Under the pieces are notes generated by a model that saw nothing but the letters and a program-made list of their open reading frames with translations, was not told where the DNA came from and did no database searches. The translations under genes were made by a program, and so were the position numbers. Of a DNA stretch of 64,000 nt, positions 34,403-43,104 are shown in pieces. The stretch is from contig CAVONB010000013.1 of the NCBI GenBank assembly GCA_963697205.1, positions 186,001 to 250,000 of the forward strand, in the 5' to 3' direction. The DNA is from CAVONB01 sp963697205. Lineage in GTDB: Bacteria; Pseudomonadota; Alphaproteobacteria; Rhizobiales; Hyphomicrobiaceae. Numbering within the stretch: the first letter of the stretch is position 1; every line of letters starts with the position of its first letter.

Positions 34403-35752
34403 ATGACGAGACCGATGTGCACCTCACCGAACGCCGCCCGACGTCGCTCGACCGCGGCCCGTTCGCAGCACGGCGCCAACCTTGGCCTAGCGGGCCTACT
34501 CACGGTTCTATTCGCCACTCTTTCAGCCGCCCTATTGGCGCTCCCCGCCAACGCCTACGACCCCACCAGCAACTGGATTCGCTTCGCCCTCCAGGGCGAG
34601 CGTCCAGCTCCCGCCGGCTCAGGCACTTACGACCGCAATTTCGTCCGCGAATGGGAAGCCAACCCGCCCAAGGGCTTCCCCACGCTCGCCAAGGAGAACA
34701 TCCCCGCCACCAAAGCCGCCATCGACCGCTATAGCGCGATCGTCAAGGACGGCGGCTGGCCCCGTGTGCCCGAAGTCAAGCTTGAACCCGGCCTCAACGA
34801 TCCCGCTGTCGCAGTCCTGCGCAAACGCCTCGCCGTCTCCGGAGACCTGCGCGACGCCGACACCCAATCGGCCTACTTCGATTATTACGTCGAGAAGGCC
34901 GTCAAGCGCTTCCAGGCCTCGAACGGCCTGACGCCGACCGGCGTCGTCGACAGACGCACGGTCACGGCCCTGAATATCCCCGCCGACGTCCGCCTGAAGC
35001 AGCTGAAGGCCAATCTGTCGCGCCTGGCCCAGCACACCAGCGGCCTGCCCAAGCGCTTCGTCGTCGTCAATATCCCCGCCGCACAGGTCGAGGCCATCGA
35101 GAACGGCGCGGTCTACTCCCGTCACGCCGGCGTGGTCGGGAAGGTCGAGCGCCAGACCCCGATTCTGCGCTCAGCCATCCACCAGCTGAACTTCAATCCG
35201 GTCTGGCACCTGCCACCCACGGTGATCGAGAAGGACCTCATCCCCAAGGGACGCGACATGCAGACCAAGGGGCAGAGCGTCCTCCAGAAATACCACATCG
35301 ACGCCTACGACGGCGCCGGACGCAAGCTCGACCCCCAGAAGGTCAACTTCGAGAGCGGCGCGGCTCGCGGCCTCACCTTCAAGCAGCAGCCTGGCAAGGA
35401 CAACCCGCTGGGCTTCCTAAAGATCAACTTCCACAACGCCCACTCCGTCTACATGCACGACACCCCCTCGGAGAGCCTGTTCGGCCGCAACTTCCGCGCG
35501 GCAAGCTCCGGCTGCATCCGCGTCCAGGGTATCGAGCAGCTGGCCACCTGGCTGTTGAGTGACGACGGCTGGTCCACCGGACGGATCGAGGAGATGAAGA
35601 AAACCGGTGAACGCAAGGACGTCAGCCTGAAACGCGCCGTCCCCCTCTATTTCGTCTACATCACCGCATGGGCCACCGAGGACGGCGTCGTCCAGTTCCG
35701 CCGCGACCTCTACAGTCGCGACGACGCAGGCGCCACGGCCGCGAACTATTAA
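34403..35752 (+). CDS. ldtP: L,D-transpeptidase (LdtP-like)
   Basis: A 449-residue exported protein. A basic N-terminus is followed by a signal helix (about 28-50, ending ANA). A peptidoglycan-binding region lies at about 125-190 (PAVAVLRKRLAVSGDL, VKRFQASNGLTPTGVVD). The YkuD catalytic domain lies at about 217-400 with H352 in MHDTPSESLF and catalytic C371 in SSGCIRV. It makes 3-3 crosslinks in, or anchors proteins to, peptidoglycan. Placed downstream of the LdtR-like regulator, its presumed controller. ATG 34403 or 34415 may start. Confidence 0.92.
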   Translation: MTRPMCTSPNAARRRSTAARSQHGANLGLAGLLTVLFATLSAALLALPANAYDPTSNWIRFALQGERPAPAGSGTYDRNFVREWEANPPKGFPTLAKENIPATKAAIDRYSAIVKDGGWPRVPEVKLEPGLNDPAVAVLRKRLAVSGDLRDADTQSAYFDYYVEKAVKRFQASNGLTPTGVVDRRTVTALNIPADVRLKQLKANLSRLAQHTSGLPKRFVVVNIPAAQVEAIENGAVYSRHAGVVGKVERQTPILRSAIHQLNFNPVWHLPPTVIEKDLIPKGRDMQTKGQSVLQKYHIDAYDGAGRKLDPQKVNFESGAARGLTFKQQPGKDNPLGFLKINFHNAHSVYMHDTPSESLFGRNFRAASSGCIRVQGIEQLATWLLSDDGWSTGRIEEMKKTGERKDVSLKRAVPLYFVYITAWATEDGVVQFRRDLYSRDDAGATAANY

Positions 35753-35774
35753 CCGATGGCCTGACGGGGCCGAC

Positions 35775-35796
35775 GCCCCTGCCGGGGCCACTTTTT
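35775..35796 (+). terminator. Rho-independent terminator of ldtP-like gene
   Basis: GCCCC-TGCC-GGGGC stem followed by CAC and five T (35792-35796), 22 bases after the stop. An overlapping alternative stem GGGGC-CGAC-GCCCC lies just before it. Confidence 0.7.
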
Positions 35797-35878
35797 AGCC
35801 ACTGGGCAGCGCGAGCCGCCCCGCGCCTGAGCGGTCCACAATCGGTGCTCGCGGGACCTTGTCCACCGTCCCGCCGCA

Positions 35879-35892
35879 TTGATCCAGATCAT
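35879..35892 (+). promoter_or_regulatory. FNR/FixK-like box upstream of hemA
   Basis: TTGAT-CCAG-ATCAT matches the TTGAT-N4-ATCAA consensus in nine of ten positions, 185 bases before the hemA start. hemA genes in Alphaproteobacteria are known to be controlled by FnrL or FixK-type regulators under low oxygen, so the site makes sense. No regulator gene of this type is in the window. Confidence 0.6.
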
Positions 35893-36076
35893 CCCAGAAC
35901 CGGCGGCGCCGTGCCATCCACGGTCTGGCCGGGCGCGTCCCAACGCACAAGGACGGCCTTCCGGCATATCCGACCAAAGGCCATGCGGCGAAAGGGGCCG
36001 TCGGTCGGGATTGATTTGTCGGCCTGGAACCGTTTTAACAAGTGCTCCAGGCTCGGAGAGGGGCGAGGACCGACCG

Positions 36077-37309
36077 ATGAATTATACGCAACGTTTCGAG
36101 GCTGCCCTGGCTGCCCTCAGGACCGAAGGTCGCTACCGCGTTTTCGCCGACATCAAACGCGCACGCGGACAGTTCCCGTCCGCTATGCGCTACACCGACA
36201 CCGCAACCCGCGACATCACCGTTTGGTGCTCCAACGACTATCTCGGCATGGGCCAGAACCCTGTCGTGATCGAGGCCATGCACCGTGCCCTCGACGAGGT
36301 CGGCGCAGGCTCAGGCGGCACCCGCAACATCTCCGGCACCACGCACTATCATGTCGAGCTCGAGGACGAGCTGGCCGACCTTCACGGTAAGGAAGCCGCT
36401 CTCCTTTTCACCTCCGCATATGTCGCCAACGACGCAACGCTGGCCACCCTCGTCAAGCTGCTGCCCGGCTGCGTCATCTTCTCCGACGAGAAGAACCACG
36501 CTTCGATGATCGAAGGCATCCGCCACGGCGGCGGGCCCAAGCACATCTTCCGCCACAACGACATCGGCGATCTCGAGACGAAGCTGGCGGCGATCCCGCG
36601 CGACGTGCCCAAGATCATCGCCTTCGAGTCCGTCTACTCCATGGACGGCCACATCGCACCGATCGGCGCGATCTGTGACCTCGCCGAGAAGTACGGCGCG
36701 CTGACCTACCTCGACGAGGTGCACGCCGTCGGCATGTACGGCCCGCGCGGCGGCGGCGTCGCCGAGCGCGACGGCGTCATGCACCGGGTCGACATCATCA
36801 ACGGCACGCTGGCCAAGGGCTTCGGCGTCATGGGTGGCTACATCGCCGCCTCGCGCGCCTGTTGCGACGCCGTGCGCTCCTATGCTTCGGGCTTCATCTT
36901 CACGACCTCGCTGGCGCCGACCATCGCCGCCGGCGCGCTCGCCAGCGTCCGTTACCTGAAGCAAAGCCAGATCGAGCGCGCCCGCCACCAGGAGCGCGCC
37001 CGCACGCTGAAGCGCCGCCTGCAGGCCGTCGACCTGCCGATCGTCGACAACCCCAGCCACATCGTACCCGTGCTGGTCGGCGAGCCCGTCCGCTGCAAGC
37101 AACTGAGCGACATCCTGCTCGACCGCTACGGCATCTATGTCCAGCCGATCAACTACCCGACCGTCGCGCGCGGGACCGAGCGCCTGCGCATCACCCCGAC
37201 GCCGCAGCACACCGACGCGCAGATGGACCACTTGGTCGGCGCGCTGAGCGAGCTGTGGGCCGAGTGCCCGATCGCCAAGATGCCGGTCGGCAAACTGGCC
37301 GCGGAGTAG
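36077..37309 (+). CDS. hemA: 5-aminolevulinate synthase
   Basis: A 410-residue PLP enzyme joining glycine and succinyl-CoA, the alphaproteobacterial route to heme. It begins NYTQRFEAALAALRTEGRYRVF, a typical start. Visible motifs: WCSNDYLGMGQNP, GAGSGGTRNISGTTHYH, DEVHAVGMYGPRGGGVAERDG, and the PLP lysine K247 in NGTLAKGFG. The C-terminal RLRITPTPQHTD is conserved. An upstream FNR/FixK-like box suggests oxygen control. Confidence 0.97.
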   Translation: MNYTQRFEAALAALRTEGRYRVFADIKRARGQFPSAMRYTDTATRDITVWCSNDYLGMGQNPVVIEAMHRALDEVGAGSGGTRNISGTTHYHVELEDELADLHGKEAALLFTSAYVANDATLATLVKLLPGCVIFSDEKNHASMIEGIRHGGGPKHIFRHNDIGDLETKLAAIPRDVPKIIAFESVYSMDGHIAPIGAICDLAEKYGALTYLDEVHAVGMYGPRGGGVAERDGVMHRVDIINGTLAKGFGVMGGYIAASRACCDAVRSYASGFIFTTSLAPTIAAGALASVRYLKQSQIERARHQERARTLKRRLQAVDLPIVDNPSHIVPVLVGEPVRCKQLSDILLDRYGIYVQPINYPTVARGTERLRITPTPQHTDAQMDHLVGALSELWAECPIAKMPVGKLAAE

Positions 37310-37410
37310 GCGTAAACAGAAGCGGGGATGCAAGCAGTGTCCCACCCCGGCGCGCAGGGGCGAGCAGCGCCGCGAGGCCCTTCGCCAGCCTTCTATCCGC
37401 CCCCGCGCCC

Positions 37411-38415
37411 TCAGAAGTGATCCCATCCCGTCGACGCAAGCGCGATGGGCTGCCCGTCGCCGCCCACAAAGGCGACATTGCCTACACGCTCGGTCATGAC
37501 GCCGATGCGAGTCACCACCACCCCGGCCGCCGCCGCATCCGCCGCGAACGCATCCGCCCGCTCCCGTGAGACCGCTGCCAGCACCTCGTAATCATCGCCC
37601 GCCGCCACCGCGAGCGCGACGAGTGCTCCCTCCACGGTCACCGCGCGCCGCATTGCCGCCGACAGCGGCAGATCCTCAACCCGCACGATGGCGCCCGTGC
37701 CGCTCGCCGCGGCCATACGGCCAAGGTCCTTGGCGAGACCGTCGGAGAGATCCATTGCCGCACGCGCGTGCGTCCTGAGCACTGCGGCGAGCGCCAGCCG
37801 GGGTGACGGGCGTAAATAGCGCGCAAGCACGGCGCAGGCGCTCTCGCCATCGAGCCCCAGGACGGACGCCCGGGTCGCATCGGTGCGCACCTGTAGACCA
37901 AGTGCGGCGTCGCCCAGCGTCCCGGAGACGAACAGCACGTCACCTGGCAACGCCGTATCGCGTCGCACGAGCCCCCCGCTCGGCACCTCGCCGATCACCG
38001 TCAGCGCGATCGAGATCGGTCCCCGCCGCCGGTCGGTGTCGCCACCAGCCAGATGGATGCCGAACGCCGACTGCGCCTCGGCCAGTCCCGCCGCGAACCC
38101 CACCATCCACCTGCGCGTTGGCGCGGAGGGAAAGCTGATCGCCATCAGGTAGACCAGTGGGCGCGCGCCCTTGGCGGCAAGATCGGAGACGTTGACGGCC
38201 AGCGCCTTCCAGCCGATGTCACGCGGATCGTCGTCGTGAAGGAAGTGCACCCCTTCCGCCACGGCGTCGGTCTTCAAGACGAGATCAGTGCCGGGCGTGG
38301 GCGTCAGCGCCGCACAGTCGTCCTTGAGGGCGAACGCGCCGGGCAAACCTTCCGTCAGCGGTCTCAGCACCGCGACGATCTCGGCCTCGCCCTTGAGCGT
38401 GTCGTCCTCAGTCAT
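37411..38415 (-). CDS. thiL: Thiamine-monophosphate kinase
   Basis: A 334-residue protein starting at ATG 38415, overlapping the nusB end by eight bases. It phosphorylates TMP to thiamine pyrophosphate. ATP/Mg motifs: KDDCAAL, DLVLKTDAVAEGVHFL, VNVSDLAAKGARPLVYLM, GGDTDRR and AMDLSDGLAKDLGRM. A C-terminal AVAAGDDYEVL completes the family pattern. It is the last gene of the rib-nusB cluster. Longer upstream frames overlap nusB in another frame. Confidence 0.93.
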   Translation of the reverse strand: MTEDDTLKGEAEIVAVLRPLTEGLPGAFALKDDCAALTPTPGTDLVLKTDAVAEGVHFLHDDDPRDIGWKALAVNVSDLAAKGARPLVYLMAISFPSAPTRRWMVGFAAGLAEAQSAFGIHLAGGDTDRRRGPISIALTVIGEVPSGGLVRRDTALPGDVLFVSGTLGDAALGLQVRTDATRASVLGLDGESACAVLARYLRPSPRLALAAVLRTHARAAMDLSDGLAKDLGRMAAASGTGAIVRVEDLPLSAAMRRAVTVEGALVALAVAAGDDYEVLAAVSRERADAFAADAAAAGVVVTRIGVMTERVGNVAFVGGDGQPIALASTGWDHF

Positions 38416-38911
38416 CGCCTCCGCCCGCCCTGGCCGCCAGCTCCTTCGGCCGCACCTCGCGCGCGAGCTTGTCCAGCACGCCGTTGACCACGCGCGGCTC
38501 GTCCTCGATGAAGAACGCGTGCGCCACGTTGATGTACTCGTTGATAACCACGCGCGCCGGCACGTCCGACCGCTCCAGAAGCTCGAACATGGCCGCCCGC
38601 AGGATCGCGCGCAGAATGGAATCGACCCTGACCAGCCGCCACCCCGTTGCCAGCGTCTTGTCGATGGACGGATCGATATCGCGCTGACGGCGCACGACAC
38701 CACGCAGAATGTCCGCGAAGAAAACACCGTCTGCGCCGCCGATCAGCGCATCGACCTCCGCGTTGGGAATGCGGTCCTCGGTGAACTCCGCAATCACCTC
38801 GTTGAGGCCCGTCTGCGCCATATCCATCTGGTAGAGGGCCTGCACCGCAGCCAGCCGTGCCGCGCTGCGGGGTTTGGGACCTTCATCGCCACGGCCGCGT
38901 TCGCGGGTCAT
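38408..38911 (-). CDS. nusB: Transcription antitermination factor NusB
   Basis: A 167-residue all-helical protein. Motifs: SAARLAAVQALYQMD, FFADILRGVVRRQRDIDPSIDK, VDSILRAILRAAMFELLERSDVPARVVINEYINVAHAFFIEDEPRVVNGVLDKLARE (given in pieces by family blocks). It binds boxA RNA with S10 in rRNA antitermination. The start overlaps the ribH stop as ATGA, so it is coupled to riboflavin genes, as in most Alphaproteobacteria. Confidence 0.95.
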   Translation of the reverse strand: MTRERGRGDEGPKPRSAARLAAVQALYQMDMAQTGLNEVIAEFTEDRIPNAEVDALIGGADGVFFADILRGVVRRQRDIDPSIDKTLATGWRLVRVDSILRAILRAAMFELLERSDVPARVVINEYINVAHAFFIEDEPRVVNGVLDKLAREVRPKELAARAGGGDD

Positions 38912-39417
38912 GAGCGGTCCCCGGCAAACGCCTCAACGAGCCCCAGGAGCCCGAGCACCGCGCGCGCGGCGTCGCCGCCCTTGCCATCGCGCCCGCCTTG
39001 CGCGCGGGCCATAGCCTGCGCTTCGGTGTCGACGGTCAGAACCGCATTGCCGAGGGGAATGCGGTACGTGATCGCCGTCTCCATCAGCCAGTGGTTGGCA
39101 TTGTTGACGACGATATCGTAGTGCGAGGTCTCGCCGCGGATCACGCAGCCGATGGCGATGGCGCCGTCGTATGGCCCGCCTTGCGCGCCGCGCGGAATGC
39201 GCCCCGCGCCCGCCGCCAGCGCCAGCGCCTGCGGGATCTCCAGCGCACCGGCGACCTCCACGCGCTCGTAGGTCGCGCCCCCCGCCGCGAGTTCCCCAAC
39301 CGCCCCGGCGATCAGCTCGTCGGCGATCGCGTCGTAATAACGGCTCTCGATAATCAGGATATGCGCCGAGCCCGGCGCTGTCTTGACAGAGGATGTGCGA
39401 GGGGCGCGGCCGACCAT
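38908..39417 (-). CDS. ribH: 6,7-dimethyl-8-ribityllumazine synthase
   Basis: A 169-residue protein, the penultimate step of riboflavin synthesis. Motifs: ILIIESRYYDAI, VEVAGALEIPQALALAAG, DGAIAIGCVIRGETSHYDIVVN (with catalytic His) and PLGNAVLTVDTEAQAMAR. ATG 39417 comes right after the ribB stop. The Ala-rich GG insert near 75-80 is usual for this clade. Confidence 0.95.
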   Translation of the reverse strand: MVGRAPRTSSVKTAPGSAHILIIESRYYDAIADELIAGAVGELAAGGATYERVEVAGALEIPQALALAAGAGRIPRGAQGGPYDGAIAIGCVIRGETSHYDIVVNNANHWLMETAITYRIPLGNAVLTVDTEAQAMARAQGGRDGKGGDAARAVLGLLGLVEAFAGDRS

Positions 39418-39420
39418 GCT

Positions 39421-40587
39421 CTATCCGATCTTGCGCGTGCCGGTGATCCTGAGGCCGAAGCCATCCAGGCCGACGTAAACGGAATTAGGCGAGTTGGTCA
39501 AAAGCGTCATTTCGCTCACCCCGAGATGCCGCAGGATCTGCGAGCCGATGCCGATCTCCACCATCCGGCGTTCCTGGCCGGGACGTTGCTGCTTGCGCTG
39601 CGGTGTGCCAGCAAGCCCGAGCGCATCCATGATCGCCTGCAGTCTGAGGTCCCGGATCAGGACCAGCACGCCACGACCCTCCCGCGCAATCGTATCGAGC
39701 GAGCGCGCAATCGAGGCGTCGCGCTGCGCCAGTGTCGCGATGCCCAGAAGGTCCGACAGCGGCTTGACGGCGTGCACGCGGACCAGCACGGGGCCAGGCG
39801 CGGCGAGATCGCCCTTGACCATAGCGAGATGCTCACCCGGCTCCACCGTCGTCGTGTAGACGTGCAGGTCCCAGGTCCCGCCGTGCACGCTCTCCACCGT
39901 CGTCTTCGTGACCTCGTTGATCACGTTGTCGTTGCGGATGCGATAGGCGATCAGGTCCTCGATCGTGCCGATCTTGAGGCCATGGCGCTGGGCAAAGGCA
40001 ACGAGGTCGGGCATCCGCGCCATCGTGCCGTCGTCGTTCATGATCTCGCAGATGACGGCGGCGGGATAAAGCCCGGCCAGCCGCGCCAGATCGACCGAGG
40101 CTTCGGTATGCCCCGCGCGCACCAGCACGCCGCCTTCGCGCGCTACCAGCGGGAACACATGCCCCGGCGAGACGATGTCGCTGTGATCGCGCGTGGGATC
40201 GATCGCCGTGGCGATGGTCCGCGCCCGATCGTAGGCGGAAATGCCGGTCGTGATCCCCTCGCGCGCCTCGATCGAGACAGTGAAGGCTGTGCCCGTGCGC
40301 GAGCCGTTGGCCCGCACCATCGATTCCAGCCTCAGCTCCTCCGCCCGCTTCTGGGCGAGCGACAGGCAGATCAGCCCGCGCCCGTGCTTGGCCATGAAGT
40401 TGACCGCATCCGGCGTCGCCATCTGCGCGGGAATAACCAGGTCGCCCTCGTTCTCGCGGTCTTCCGCGTCCACGAGTACCACCATGCGCCCGTTGCGCAG
40501 GTCGTCGAGGATTTCCGGCGTCGGGGACAGATACCCGCTCACGCCGTCATACTCGACCCGTCTGAGATCACCGACCTCTGCCTTCAC
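39421..40587 (-). CDS. ribB: 3,4-dihydroxy-2-butanone-4-phosphate synthase with degenerate GTP cyclohydrolase II domain (RibBX-like)
   Basis: A 388-residue protein. GTG 40587 has GGAG eight bases before and overlaps the ribE stop (GTGA). The N-terminal DHBP synthase domain is intact: VLVDAEDRENEGDL, FMAKHGRGLICL, TGISAYDRARTI, RAGHTEASVDLARLAGL. The C-terminal half aligns with GTP cyclohydrolase II, but where the zinc cysteines should be (CxTGDxFxSxxCxC) it reads HAVKPLSDLLGIATLAQ, with no cysteine. That part cannot bind zinc in the normal way and is presumably inactive. This matches the RibBX type known in Rhizobiales. GTP cyclohydrolase II must be encoded elsewhere. Confidence 0.92.
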   Translation of the reverse strand: MKAEVGDLRRVEYDGVSGYLSPTPEILDDLRNGRMVVLVDAEDRENEGDLVIPAQMATPDAVNFMAKHGRGLICLSLAQKRAEELRLESMVRANGSRTGTAFTVSIEAREGITTGISAYDRARTIATAIDPTRDHSDIVSPGHVFPLVAREGGVLVRAGHTEASVDLARLAGLYPAAVICEIMNDDGTMARMPDLVAFAQRHGLKIGTIEDLIAYRIRNDNVINEVTKTTVESVHGGTWDLHVYTTTVEPGEHLAMVKGDLAAPGPVLVRVHAVKPLSDLLGIATLAQRDASIARSLDTIAREGRGVLVLIRDLRLQAIMDALGLAGTPQRKQQRPGQERRMVEIGIGSQILRHLGVSEMTLLTNSPNSVYVGLDGFGLRITGTRKIG

Positions 40588-41177
40588 CGTCTGAACTCCA
40601 TGAGGCGGGCGACATATCGCGCCACCAGATCCACTTCGAGGTTCACCTCGTCGCCGGGCTTTTTGCGCCCCCACGTGGTGTGGGTCAAGGTGTGCGGGAT
40701 GATGTTGACGCCGAAACGGTTTCCCGAGACCTCGTTCACCGTCAGCGAGGTCCCGTCCAGCGCCACCGAACCCTTGGGCGCCACGTACAACGCGAGATGC
40801 TCCGGCGCCTCCAGCGAGAACCGCTGGCAGTCCCCGTCCGGGCGAATGTCGAGGATGCGCGCCACCCCGTCGACGTGCCCTTGCACGATATGCCCACCAA
40901 GCTCGTCGGCGGCCTTCAGCGGCCGCTCCAGGTTGATCCGGCGCCCAGCGGCCCAGGCGCCCAGCGTCGTCTTGGAGCGCGTCTCGTTGGAGACATCCAC
41001 CGTGAACCGGCTGCCGGCGCCCTCCGGCGCCACGGTCGTCGCCGTCAGGCACACCCCGTCGCACGCGATCGAGGCCCCGATCGCGATTCCGCTCGCGGGG
41101 TAGACCGAGCGGATTGTGAACCCTCCGCCCTCGAGGGCGTCGATCTCGCCGATGTCGGTGATGATGCCGGTGAACAT
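40584..41177 (-). CDS. ribE: Riboflavin synthase alpha chain
   Basis: A 197-residue protein with GGAG before ATG 41177. It shows the two-lumazine-domain repeat: MFTGIITDIGEI, GASIACDGVCLTATTV and then GGHIVQGHVDGVA, KGSVALDGTSLTVNEV. It converts two lumazines to riboflavin plus a pyrimidine recycled by ribH. Longer frames upstream add only MRRRA. Confidence 0.95.
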   Translation of the reverse strand: MFTGIITDIGEIDALEGGGFTIRSVYPASGIAIGASIACDGVCLTATTVAPEGAGSRFTVDVSNETRSKTTLGAWAAGRRINLERPLKAADELGGHIVQGHVDGVARILDIRPDGDCQRFSLEAPEHLALYVAPKGSVALDGTSLTVNEVSGNRFGVNIIPHTLTHTTWGRKKPGDEVNLEVDLVARYVARLMEFRR

Positions 41178-41188
41178 GGCGCGTCTCC

Positions 41189-42301
41189 TCAACTGCGGGC
41201 GAACAAGGTGAACCTATCGGGCCCGATGCGGCGCTCTTCGATGACTGCAAGCGGACCGGTGATGCCGTAACGGGCGAGGTGGGTGCCAGGCGCGCTAGCG
41301 GCAAGTCTCGTCCCCGCCTCCGGGTCAGTGCGAGGCTCCGCAGCGGCACCGCCGGCCACGTAGAGCGCCACCTCGTCGAACAGAGCAGAGCTCGAGAAAG
41401 CCTGCCATATCCTCGGGCCGCCCTCCACGATCAGCCGCGTCACGCCCCGCGCGACCAGATCTTCCAGCACCGCCGGTAACCACAACCGGCCGCCGACCGA
41501 GCCCACGCCATGCACGCTGACACCGGGCGCGGCAAGCGCGCGCGCCGCCTCAGGCGCCGCCCCACGCTCACAGTAGACCAGGACGGGAACGACGCCGGCT
41601 GTCTGCATCAAACGGGTTCCAGCCAGTCCGCCGGCATCCGCCGCGAGCACCACCCGCAAGGGCGAGCGGCCCTCAAGCCCCGGGAGCCGGCACGTCAGAT
41701 CGGGATCGTCGTCGCGCACCGTCCCGTGGCCGACCAGGATCGCATCCGCCTCCGCGCGCAACAGGTGGCCGTGCGCACGCGCCTCAGGGCTCGTGACCCA
41801 TTGCGGTCGCCCGCCACCGCCGCGTGGGACCGCGCCGTCTGCGCCCACGGCCAGCTTCAGCTGCACCATCGGCCGGCGCTCCGTAACGCGCAGGATATGC
41901 CCGCTGGTGATCAAGCGCGCCTCCCGCACCATCAGCCCGCGCTCCACCGCGATCCCGGCCTGCGCCAACCGGCCGAGCCCACGGCCCGACACGCGCGGAT
42001 CGGGATCGCCCAGCGCCAAGACCACCCGCGACAGCCCAGCTGCCACGATCGCGTCGGCGCACGGCGGCGTGCGTCCATGATGCGAGCAGGGCTCCAAGGT
42101 CACATACATTGTCTTGCCGCGCGCCCTGTCACCGGCCCGCCCGATCGCCTCGGGCTCCGCGTGCGGCCGCCCGCCGGGTTGCGTCCAGCCGCGTGCGATC
42201 ACCTCGCCCGTGCTCTCGTCCGCGATCACGGCGCCAACGGCCGGATTCGGCGCGGTATTGCCGAGCCCCCTGCGCGCAAGCCGGAGCGCGATCGCCATCA
42301 T
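41189..42301 (-). CDS. ribD: Riboflavin biosynthesis deaminase/reductase
   Basis: A 370-residue bifunctional enzyme from ATG 42301. The family usually has about ten more residues before MxxALxLARRG, and the frame upstream (DARGAFDRQ) fits, yet no ATG, GTG or TTG precedes them; the next candidate is CTG overlapping the nrdR stop. The deaminase domain has HAEPEAI and PCSHHGRTPPC (zinc). The reductase domain (about 145-370) has KLAVGADGAV, ADAILVGHGTVRDDDPDLTCR and VEGGPRIWQAF. It provides the pyrimidine for ribH. Confidence 0.93.
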   Translation of the reverse strand: MMAIALRLARRGLGNTAPNPAVGAVIADESTGEVIARGWTQPGGRPHAEPEAIGRAGDRARGKTMYVTLEPCSHHGRTPPCADAIVAAGLSRVVLALGDPDPRVSGRGLGRLAQAGIAVERGLMVREARLITSGHILRVTERRPMVQLKLAVGADGAVPRGGGGRPQWVTSPEARAHGHLLRAEADAILVGHGTVRDDDPDLTCRLPGLEGRSPLRVVLAADAGGLAGTRLMQTAGVVPVLVYCERGAAPEAARALAAPGVSVHGVGSVGGRLWLPAVLEDLVARGVTRLIVEGGPRIWQAFSSSALFDEVALYVAGGAAAEPRTDPEAGTRLAASAPGTHLARYGITGPLAVIEERRIGPDRFTLFARS

Positions 42302-42351
42302 CTGGCGATCGAACGCCCCACGCGCGTCGGTTGATCCTGTATCAGAGCCGC

Positions 42352-42852
42352 TCAGTGCTGCGCGCTCCCATCGTCGCGGACCGCAGCACTGCCGTTCGTG
42401 CCGGCGCTTGCGATCTCGCCCAGCACCTCCTGGAAGTCGGCCGCCTCCCGGAAGTCGCGATAGACGGACGCAAAACGCACGTAGGCGACCGGATCGAGCC
42501 CGCGCAGTGCCTCCATCACGAGTGCCCCGATGGCCGAGGAGGCGACCTCGCTCTCCCCCTGGTTCTCCAATTGCCGCACGATACCCGAAACCATGCGCTC
42601 CACGCGCTCCGGCTCGATCGGTCGCTTCCTGAGCGCGATGTCGACGGACTTGGCGAGCTTGTCGCGGTCGAACGGCACCTTGCGCCCGTTGCGCTTCACC
42701 ACCGTCAACTCGCGCAACTGCACCCGCTCGAAGGTGGTGAAACGCCCGCCGCAGTCCGGGCAGACACGGCGCCGCCGGATGGCCGCGCTCTCCTCGGTGG
42801 GACGGCTGTCCTTCACCTGCGTGTTCTCGCTCGCGCAATAGGGGCAGCGCAT
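42352..42852 (-). CDS. nrdR: Transcriptional repressor NrdR
   Basis: A 166-residue regulator of ribonucleotide reductase genes. The zinc ribbon has C3, C6, C31 and C34 (MRCPYC ... RVCPDCGGRFTTFER). The ATP-cone follows: VVKRNGRKVPFDRDKLAKSVDIALRKRP. It sits between glyA and ribD, its common place in Alphaproteobacteria. Confidence 0.97.
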   Translation of the reverse strand: MRCPYCASENTQVKDSRPTEESAAIRRRRVCPDCGGRFTTFERVQLRELTVVKRNGRKVPFDRDKLAKSVDIALRKRPIEPERVERMVSGIVRQLENQGESEVASSAIGALVMEALRGLDPVAYVRFASVYRDFREAADFQEVLGEIASAGTNGSAAVRDDGSAQH

Positions 42853-43104
42853 GGGCTTTGATCTTTCTCGGGCCGCTCAGGAACGGAGCCTGACGGATAT
42901 GGTCACGGGTGCCGGCGCCAATCTAGCACGACTGCGACACCCTCGGGGCGCAACCCCACCGCACGCCGGGCGAGCCTCATAACCTGTTTCGGCAGGCGAG
43001 GGGAGTGGGAACGCTGGCGCATAGACCCGACCGCCGCCCCCAGATGGAGCAGACGGCCCCAACAGTCAGCACCAGGGCAGCCCCAAGGCCAGGGCAAGCG
43101 CGCC

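Larger units (their letters stand above)
35753..36076. other. hemA upstream region
   Basis: About 320 bases with a terminator for the transpeptidase gene (35775-35796) and an FNR/FixK-like box (35879-35892). An open frame from 35879 into hemA is not used because the ALAS family starts at 36077. Confidence 0.6.

Noticed and set aside
38998..41103. A 701-codon open frame on the plus strand
   Set aside because: Antisense to ribH, ribB and ribE, which are certain.
39421..41349. A 642-codon frame ending with ribB
   Set aside because: Its first part runs out of frame through ribE; the true ribB start is GTG 40587 with a ribosome site.
42950..42990. CCTCATAACC resembling an initiator tRNA anticodon arm
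   Set aside because: Flanking bases do not form acceptor, D or T arms on either strand.
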